Source: CAVPHV01 sp963821095 (GTDB taxonomy: Bacteria > Actinomycetota > Acidimicrobiia > Spongiisociales > UBA5794). Taken from it: 64,000 nucleotides of DNA. The notes under the pieces are model-generated. The model was not told the DNA's origin and searched no databases. It saw only the letters and a program-made list of their open reading frames with translations. Made by a program: the position numbers and the translations under genes. The first letter of the stretch is position 1; each line of letters begins with the position of its first letter. Shown here in pieces: positions 58,808-64,000 of this stretch. The stretch covers positions 310,001 through 374,000 of the forward strand of contig CAWGCJ010000007.1 of the NCBI GenBank assembly GCA_963821095.1, written 5' to 3'.

Positions 58808-59037
58808 GTGCTCTGGTCAATAGCGAAAGCCCAAGGAACCCGGTTGCCGGTCCCCGCACTTCCCCGAACGAGGTCTGGCATCCAAGCACCTTGGGCCTTC
58901 AAACCGACCCTACGAAGGTGGGCGAGCGCATTTCAAGAGCCCCGAAATGGGTCAATAGTGTCTGAAATCGACCGGTTTCCGCCCGTCAGATGCGGTCAAT
59001 CGCGGTCATCTGCTACTCGGAGAGAGAGGTTCTCCAC

Positions 59038-59084
59038 ATATCCACAGCTATCCACAGGGGGTTGTGCACAACCACTGTCGACAA
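59038..59084. promoter_or_regulatory. Cluster of DnaA-box-like 9-mers
   Basis: Within 47 bases: ATATCCACA (59038), CTATCCACA (59048), TTGTGCACA (59062) inside the perfect palindrome GTTGTGCACAAC (59061-59072), and TGTCGACAA (59076, reverse of TTGTCGACA). Each is one change from TTATCCACA or the actinobacterial TTGTCCACA. The rest of 58808-59089 holds no credible gene. Confidence 0.55.
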
Positions 59085-59089
59085 GTATC

Positions 59090-59527
59090 TCAAGACGACT
59101 TTTCGCGATGTGAGAACCCCATCGCCACGAGCTGGCGAAACGACAATTCGACCACTTCGTAGACCGCCCCGACGGCCTCGTCGATCGCGTTCTCGGAGGC
59201 TCGATCGAGATGGATGCGGCCGCGGACGTAGATGTCGCCTTGGTCGTCGATGGCGATGGCGGCGGGCCAGGAACGGTAATTGCGGGCGAGGCAGTGCCGG
59301 TACACCTCTTGTTGGCCGTGCGGTGGACTTGGCAGCAGGTACGCCTCATAGCCGACGGTCAGTTCGCCGACGGAGAACCATACGGTGGTGGCATCGCGGC
59401 ATTGCTGGCGCATCCGGATTCCCCATCGGCCCTCATGTGCTCCCGCCCACACAACATCCGAATCTGCGTCGACAACCCACGCCTCGGTGACCCGTTCCAG
59501 CAGGGCGGCGGCCTCCGCGGGGGTCAT
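59090..59527 (-). CDS. YbjN/type III secretion chaperone-like protein next to mshA
   Basis: 145 residues from the ATG at 59527, which overlaps the mshA stop (ATGA). Blocks such as VGYEAYLLPSPPHGQQEVYRHCLARNYRSWPAAIAIDDQGDIYVRGRI match the TY-Chap/YbjN-like proteins that sit beside mshA in mycobacteria (Rv0487 beside Rv0486). The role of this neighbour is not established; a chaperone-like fold is predicted for the family. Conserved position and translational coupling support a link with mycothiol synthesis. Confidence 0.85.
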   Translation of the reverse strand: MTPAEAAALLERVTEAWVVDADSDVVWAGAHEGRWGIRMRQQCRDATTVWFSVGELTVGYEAYLLPSPPHGQQEVYRHCLARNYRSWPAAIAIDDQGDIYVRGRIHLDRASENAIDEAVGAVYEVVELSFRQLVAMGFSHREKSS

Positions 59528-60746
59528 CGGCCGGTGATCCCCGAATACAGTTCGAGCAGCCGGTCGGCCGTCGATGGCCACGAGAACTGGGCGGCAAACT
59601 CGATGGCACCCGTCGAGAGGTGGTCGGCCAGGGAGGGATTCTCGAGAACCTTGGCCAGGGCGGCGGCATAGGCGGCCGGATCCTGTCCGTCGACCAGCAA
59701 GCCCGAGACCCCATCCGAAACGACATACGGCAGCCCACCGACCGCACCCGCCACGACCGGCAGCCCGCAGGCCTGAGCCTCGGCCGCTACCAACCCAAAC
59801 GACTCGGCCCGCGATGGCATGATCAGAACGTCGGCGGCCTGGTAGAACGCCGCCAGTTGGGCGTGGGGCTGGGGGGCGAGGCAGTGGACTCGGTCGCCGA
59901 TACCGAGGTCGCCGCCGCTTGACGGACCCGATGCAGTTCGGCGTCGCCGTCCGGTCCGCTGGGTCCGCCGACGATCAGGAGATGAGGAGGGACTGCGTCG
60001 ATCGACTCGAGTTGGGCGACCGCCGCGACCGCGATGTCCGGTCCCTTGAGCGGCTGGATGCGGCCGGCGAACAGGACGATCGGTTCCGGCCCCAAGCCGA
60101 GCCATTGTCTGGCTTCGTCGCGATCGCCGGGCCGGAATATCCGGTGATCGATGCCGGGCGGAGAGGTGCAGAGCCGTTCCGGGGCGGCTCCGTAGTGCTC
60201 TGCGAGGTCATAGAACTCGTACGGCGTGGAAGCGATGACGCAGTCGGATTGTGCAATGACCTCTTCCTCGGTGAGCGTGCGGATTCGACTCGAAGGAGCC
60301 TCGTCGGAACGCCGGGTCAGGTCCTTGATCCGGCCAAGGGTGTGGAACGAGTTGGCCAGTGGGATCTCGAGCGCTTCCTTGATGAGAACGCCGGACCAGC
60401 CCGACAGCCAGTAGTGACTGTGGACGAGGTCGAAGCGGGTCCTGTCGTGGGCCATCCAGCCGAGGACTCCTTCGGTGAACTCTGGGACGAGGCCGGGCAT
60501 CATCACCATCGGCAGTTCCTGGAGTGGCCCCGCAGTGATGTGCACCACGCGATAGCCGGGCCGGGGCGACACCACCGTTGGACGGCTGGGATCGGTGCGA
60601 CGAGTGAACACGACAACCTCGATGCCCCTCCGCGCCATGGTCTGGGCCAACTCGTCGATGTAGACGTTCATCCCGCCCGCGGAGCCGCGTCCCGGCTGGA
60701 GGAGGGGTGAGGTGTGCATCGAGAGGTAGGCGACGCTGCTGATCAC
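59524..60746 (-). CDS. mshA: D-inositol-3-phosphate glycosyltransferase (one frameshift)
   Basis: ATG at 60746. The opening MHTSPLLQPGRGSAGGMNVYI is the MshA signature, followed by the GT4 blocks FDLVHSHYWLSGW, TSPPGIDHRIFRP and LFAGRIQPLKGPDIAV. Near 59915 the frame shifts and the C-terminal half resumes as DLGIGDRVHCLAPQP, then MPSRAESFGLVAAEAQACGLPVVAG, the GT-B donor site. The enzyme joins N-acetylglucosamine to inositol 3-phosphate, the first step of mycothiol synthesis, the main thiol of actinobacteria. It overlaps genes on both sides. Confidence 0.93.
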
Positions 60747-61657
60747 GGTCCGACTCCGAGCGTTACGTCGATGGTGTACAGGGGCCGAGGTTCGGCGCCG
60801 TGCTGGAACTTGTAGGGTTCGTCTCCCTTGAGAAAGTCGAGCGTGGTGCAGCCTTCGGCAAAAGCGCGAGCGATGAGGCTCGACAGCAGCACGATCCCCG
60901 GTGAGGCCTCTCGCATGTCTGGATCGTACGCCGAGTTGTACAGGTAGTACGCCGTGTCGTCCTCGAAGCCGAACGCCGCTGCGGCCGGTTCTGGCCCGCT
61001 CCCGTACAACACATCAATCACGGCGCCGGCGTGGGTATGGAGATCGGCGAAGAACGCCTCCATCTCCCGGGTCATGAACCCGCCCTTCTCTCCATAGGCG
61101 CGGCGGTGCATGGCGGCGAAGCCGGCAACGGCGGCTTGGCCGTCGGCGCGTTCGAGGCGGGCCGGGCCGAGCACGGCTTCAAACCGCCGTCCCTTGCGTC
61201 GGACCTCGTGGCGGGTCTTCTTGCCGAGTCCGGTCAGCCAGTCGTCGAAGCTGTCGGGGAGGGTCAGCACCGCGGCAACCTCGTGCTGACGCGGCGTGAC
61301 CTCGACATCTGCCGCGGCGAGACCGGCAACGATTGTTGCGGCGGCGGAGGCGGGGAGGCTATCGAGAACCAGTCTTGTGCCGGGCGGGAGTTGCTCAACC
61401 AGTTCGGGCAGGGCCGCCACGTCACCGAGTGGCGAGTGGTAGTCGGTTACGTCTTCATCGCCGACAAAGGCGACCACGTCATCGGCCCGCAGCAGTGGAA
61501 GCAAACCCGAGGCGAACTCAACCAGCATGAGGTCGGCACCGCCGCTGCGGTGGCGCCACCAGGTCTCGAGGAATGGGCGCCGCGGAAACGGTCCCGTTCC
61601 GCGTGCGACGGGTTCGAGTTGAAACCCGGCAGTCGACCAGTCCTGGTGGATGCGCAC
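60743..61657 (-). CDS. BioF2/FemAB-like GNAT acyltransferase
   Basis: 304 residues, stop overlapping the mshA start (ATGA). The central block KKTRHEVRRKGRRFEAVLG and the C-terminal AYYLYNSAYDPDMREASPGIVLLSSLIARAFAEGCTTLDFLKGDEPYKFQ match the BioF2-like acetyltransferase domain (CelD/BcsL type) of the GNAT superfamily. The last block includes the acyl-CoA site and the typical DFLKGDExYK end. It is the upstream partner of mshA, so a role in thiol or envelope glycan chemistry is plausible but unproven. It differs from MshD, which has two ordinary GNAT domains. Confidence 0.82.
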   Translation of the reverse strand: MRIHQDWSTAGFQLEPVARGTGPFPRRPFLETWWRHRSGGADLMLVEFASGLLPLLRADDVVAFVGDEDVTDYHSPLGDVAALPELVEQLPPGTRLVLDSLPASAAATIVAGLAAADVEVTPRQHEVAAVLTLPDSFDDWLTGLGKKTRHEVRRKGRRFEAVLGPARLERADGQAAVAGFAAMHRRAYGEKGGFMTREMEAFFADLHTHAGAVIDVLYGSGPEPAAAAFGFEDDTAYYLYNSAYDPDMREASPGIVLLSSLIARAFAEGCTTLDFLKGDEPYKFQHGAEPRPLYTIDVTLGVGP

Positions 61658-61663
61658 TGAGGC

Positions 61664-62620
61664 TCAGCCGCCGAGCGCCGGTTGGATGGAGCCGACCCGT
61701 TGGCCGCCGCCGAGCACCGGGGGCGCGGCGACGTCGGCCAGGGCGTTGTAGGCGGCGTCGGAGAGCAGGCCGAGCAGGCGAGCCATAGCGATGAGTGCGA
61801 TCACCGAGGCGGCACGATCCCCGCTGCGGCTCTTCACAGCGAGTCCGATGCCGTGCCGTCCGGCGCCGATCAGGCCCTGGGCGCCGACCTTGAGCGGTCC
61901 ATCCCACCAGGCGCCGAGTTGCCCGTCGGGGCGGTTGTTGTCGGCGACGAGCGACGGAAAACGATGGATGGCTGCCGCTACGGCCGCATAGCGGGGAGCA
62001 ACCGTCAGCCGGGAGAATGCCCGGGCCAGTTCGCGGACGGAACCGCGGGGGGTTGGGGCGCCGCAGCCGTCGACCCCAACCTTCGATTCTGTGGCAAGTG
62101 CCGAATCGTCCGCCACCACGTTGGCGACGGCGGCGAGCACCCGGTGTTGGAGCGGGTGCTCAGGCGCAAGATACGAGGCGATCGGCCATCCGGCGCCAAC
62201 GCAGGCTCGCAGCCATCCAGCATGCTTCCCGGAGCAGTTGTGATAGATCGGCCGGGGATGCCGGTGGCCGGCGGCTACCAGCCCATTGCGGGCGCTTTCG
62301 CCGAGCGGCCACGAGGGAGGGGTCTGCAATGCGGATTCGTCGAGGCCGACCTCGTCCAGCATCGAGCGCACCATGGCGACGTGGATCGGGAAGCCGCCGT
62401 GGCTCGCGGAGGCGATCGCCATCTGCTCTGGGCTCAAGGAGGCCCCACACTCCTGCGCGACGGTTGCCTGGATGGGTTTGATCGCCGACCGGTAGAACAG
62501 TGGTTCGTCTGGGTTGCCCCATGTGGCGAGGACTCTGCCGGAGGCGTCGAGTGCGATCGCTGCTCCGTCGAACGTCGACTCGATGAGGTCGGAGCGGACC
62601 GTGCGGGCAAGCGTGCTCAT
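61664..62620 (-). CDS. L-asparaginase II (thermolabile, Rhizobium etli type)
   Basis: 318 residues, frame intact. Family blocks: VRSDLIESTFDGAAIALD, FYRSAIKPIQATVA (catalytic Ser/Lys region), IASASHGGFPIHVAMV, IYHNCSGKHAGWLRAC, and VGVDGCGAPTPRGSVREL. This family (PF06089) is unrelated to the common bacterial asparaginase I/II fold and holds a Ser-Lys-type site with zinc. It hydrolyses L-asparagine to aspartate and ammonia. Same strand and 6 bases from the acyltransferase gene, so it likely heads the mshA transcript. Confidence 0.92.
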   Translation of the reverse strand: MSTLARTVRSDLIESTFDGAAIALDASGRVLATWGNPDEPLFYRSAIKPIQATVAQECGASLSPEQMAIASASHGGFPIHVAMVRSMLDEVGLDESALQTPPSWPLGESARNGLVAAGHRHPRPIYHNCSGKHAGWLRACVGAGWPIASYLAPEHPLQHRVLAAVANVVADDSALATESKVGVDGCGAPTPRGSVRELARAFSRLTVAPRYAAVAAAIHRFPSLVADNNRPDGQLGAWWDGPLKVGAQGLIGAGRHGIGLAVKSRSGDRAASVIALIAMARLLGLLSDAAYNALADVAAPPVLGGGQRVGSIQPALGG

Positions 62621-62673
62621 CTGACCCGCTCGGCAAACGCGAGACCAGCGCGGACGGACCAGGTCACGGCCAC

Positions 62674-63216
62674 TCAGTCGTGGGAGAGCAACTCGTCGAC
62701 GTCGGCCAAGCCTTCTTGGTAGCGCCGGGTGATCTCTTCGAGAATGATCTCCATGGCCTCGTACACGTGGCTCCTCTGACGGGAGATGTCCTCCTCGGTG
62801 GAGGCGAGCATCTCTTGGATCTCGTCGAGTTCGGCGTTGTCGATCGTGGGGAGATGGGTGAGGAAGTCGTCGCCCAGGACCCGATCGATGGCGCGCCTAC
62901 CTTCGCCGGGGTCGGGGGGCTCGATCGGAAGGGGCTTGGCGACCTCGGTGCGCAGCGGCGTTCCAACGTCACTCCCGGCAAGGATTTCGGGCAGGGCCTC
63001 GATGAGGCTCCTGGTTTCCTCGCCGGTGCGGCGGCGCTGCTCAAACGCCAGCAGATCCATCCGACCGTGGAGCAAACGGCGGTAGTAGGAGAACTCGGTG
63101 TCGAGTTCGGCGCAGAGGTCGCGGCGCGCCCGGAGTTCCTCGAGCGACTCGGCGGCGAGATCCGCAGTGAACTCGGGATCCTTGATGATGTCGATGCGAC
63201 GACGGGTCTGTTCCAG
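62674..63216 (-). CDS. RsiG-like coiled-coil protein (putative c-di-GMP-binding anti-sigma factor)
   Basis: The frame is open from before 63216; no ATG or GTG fits the ribosome site GAAAGGGA, and the best start is CTG at 63216, giving about 180 residues. The N-terminal half is a helical hairpin (SLEELRARRDLCAELDTEFSYYRRLLHGRMDLL) that resembles RsiG, the anti-sigma factor of WhiG in Streptomyces. The published c-di-GMP motif is E-x3-S-x2-R-x3-Q-x3-D; here it reads D-x3-S-x2-R-x3-H-x3-D. The C-terminal part is another long helix. It could sequester a sigma factor in response to c-di-GMP. No WhiG-like sigma gene lies in the window. Confidence 0.7.
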   Translation of the reverse strand: MEQTRRRIDIIKDPEFTADLAAESLEELRARRDLCAELDTEFSYYRRLLHGRMDLLAFEQRRRTGEETRSLIEALPEILAGSDVGTPLRTEVAKPLPIEPPDPGEGRRAIDRVLGDDFLTHLPTIDNAELDEIQEMLASTEEDISRQRSHVYEAMEIILEEITRRYQEGLADVDELLSHD

Positions 63217-63292
63217 GGCTAATCCCTTTCTACGGGAGCTGTTGCCGGGACGCAGGGTACCAAGCCCGGAGACGATCTGGGGCCAAGTGGCG

Positions 63293-64000
63293 TCACCCGC
63301 AGTAGTACCTGACCGTTGGGTACGGATTCACCGGGGCGCCACCACCGGGGTGAATCTGGAAATGGAGGTGCGGTGAGGTCCCGATGGCGTTGCCGGTGTT
63401 GCCAACGTATCCGATGGTTTGGCCGGTTGAGACCCGTTGCCCTGACTTGATGCCGGGGGCGTAGCCGTCCATGTGGGCGTAGTAGAAGGAGAAGCCGTAA
63501 TCGGTGTTGACCCTGGCGACGGTTCCGCCGAGGTTGTTGGTGTAGAGCCGGACCGACCCGTTGCCGACGGCGACGAGCGGCGTACCCCGGCTCGCGAACA
63601 TGTCGGTGCCCTTGTGGGTGCGGCCCCCAGAGCGAGGGAATCCCCAGTCGTTGATGAATCCGACCTGTCCCTTGACCGGGCATACGAATCCCGGCGTTGC
63701 GGCGGGGGAGAGACCGCCTCCGGCTCCCTGGCGGCGGGTCAGTTCTGCCAGCTTGCGGCGCCGTTCTGCGGCCTGCCAGGCGGCGTAGGCCTCGCGTGCT
63801 TCGCGGTCTGCCTCGGCGTACGCGGTCGATGCGGCGGCCTGCGCCGCATCGAGCCGGTCGACAACGGCTTGCGCCTCGTCGCGCAGCGTCTCGACCTCCG
63901 CCTGATTCCGGGCCAGTTGCTCGGAGAGTCTGCCCATTTCGCGGCTGACCGCATCGAGCCGGTCGAGATCGACGATGTCGTGTTCGGTTGCTCGGCTGAT
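63293..64000 (-). CDS. M23-family peptidase with N-terminal coiled coil (5' end outside window)
   Basis: Reading continues to the window edge. The visible N-terminal part is a long coiled coil (RLDAVSREMGRLSEQLARNQAEVETLRDEAQAVVDRLD), then a low-complexity joint, then the LytM domain: FINDWGFPRSGGRTHKGTDMFA with the zinc His and Asp, YYAHMDGYAPGIKSGQRVSTGQTIGYVG, and SPHLHFQIHPGG with the His-x-His. This is the EnvC/PcsB-like layout, so the protein should act on or regulate cutting of peptidoglycan outside the membrane, likely in division. Its signal peptide must be beyond 64000. The RsiG-like gene lies just downstream on the same strand. Confidence 0.9.
   Translation of the reverse strand: MSRATEHDIVDLDRLDAVSREMGRLSEQLARNQAEVETLRDEAQAVVDRLDAAQAAASTAYAEADREAREAYAAWQAAERRRKLAELTRRQGAGGGLSPAATPGFVCPVKGQVGFINDWGFPRSGGRTHKGTDMFASRGTPLVAVGNGSVRLYTNNLGGTVARVNTDYGFSFYYAHMDGYAPGIKSGQRVSTGQTIGYVGNTGNAIGTSPHLHFQIHPGGGAPVNPYPTVRYYCG

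Noticed and set aside
59038..59084. Chromosomal origin of replication
   Set aside because: DnaA-like boxes are present, but no dnaA, dnaN, recF or gyrB and no long AT-rich stretch; kept as a DnaA-binding candidate only.

Overview
The window looks like chromosomal DNA of a high-GC actinobacterium, most likely an Acidimicrobiia-type (Ilumatobacter/Microthrix-like) lineage. Pointers are a mycothiol glycosyltransferase (mshA) with its YbjN-type neighbour, an F420-type LLM oxidoreductase, DUF3039, a DUF222-HNH protein, an RsiG-like coiled coil, Thr/Pro-rich secreted linkers and frequent GTG starts. I see no tRNA, rRNA, CRISPR array, integrase, transposase or prophage. Placement is inferred from gene content only.

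A caution for every entry: many genes that should be intact (nrdJ, mshA, a beta-ureidopropionase-like gene, several transporters, two kinases) have small frameshifts. One protein continues in another frame with family motifs kept on both sides. At the spots I checked by hand the change is about one base, gained or lost. This pattern fits residual assembly indels better than mass gene decay, so I give gene limits across the shifts.

Layout. 1-10 kb: DsbA-like protein, spermidine-synthase-like membrane protein, GNAT, a histidine kinase coupled by TGATG to a secreted Thr/Pro-rich protein, pyruvate dehydrogenase E1 (aceE), a PQ-loop protein. 10-17 kb: acyl-CoA synthetase, then the most interesting block: a cytoplasmic subtilase divergent from a TPR-CHAT protease, followed by a sigma factor and a 158-residue beta-rich protein. 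17-24 kb: Na/Pi symporter, EamA exporter, two membrane proteins, a two-component pair. 24-31 kb: HU, a 2-oxoacid:ferredoxin oxidoreductase (alpha plus fused beta-gamma), small conserved genes (DUF1801, DUF6544-like, GNAT, EVE, DUF3039, HNH, SRPBCC). 31.5-33.5 kb: a tight three-gene operon of unknown function. 33.4-38 kb: a Tat-type PGRP amidase and class II ribonucleotide reductase nrdJ, with two NrdR boxes and a perfect DnaA box upstream. 38-44.4 kb: one giant secreted RTX/cadherin-like repeat protein with a recent 563-bp internal duplication.

45-52 kb is a same-strand catabolic cluster: MFS transporter, beta-ureidopropionase-type amidohydrolase, dihydropyrimidinase, methylmalonate-semialdehyde dehydrogenase and an F420-type LLM oxidoreductase. 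It reads as reductive pyrimidine (or hydantoin) breakdown, with dihydropyrimidine to N-carbamoyl-beta-amino acid to beta-amino acid to semialdehyde to acyl-CoA. No dihydropyrimidine dehydrogenase or transaminase is in view. 52-59 kb: GDSL hydrolase, acyl-CoA synthetase, glutamine amidotransferase, two-TM channel-like protein, CLP1-like kinase, VOC protein, and a cluster of DnaA-box-like 9-mers. 59-64 kb: mshA operon (BioF2-type acyltransferase, mshA, YbjN-type protein), asparaginase, RsiG-like protein and the 3' part of an M23 peptidase gene cut by the window edge.
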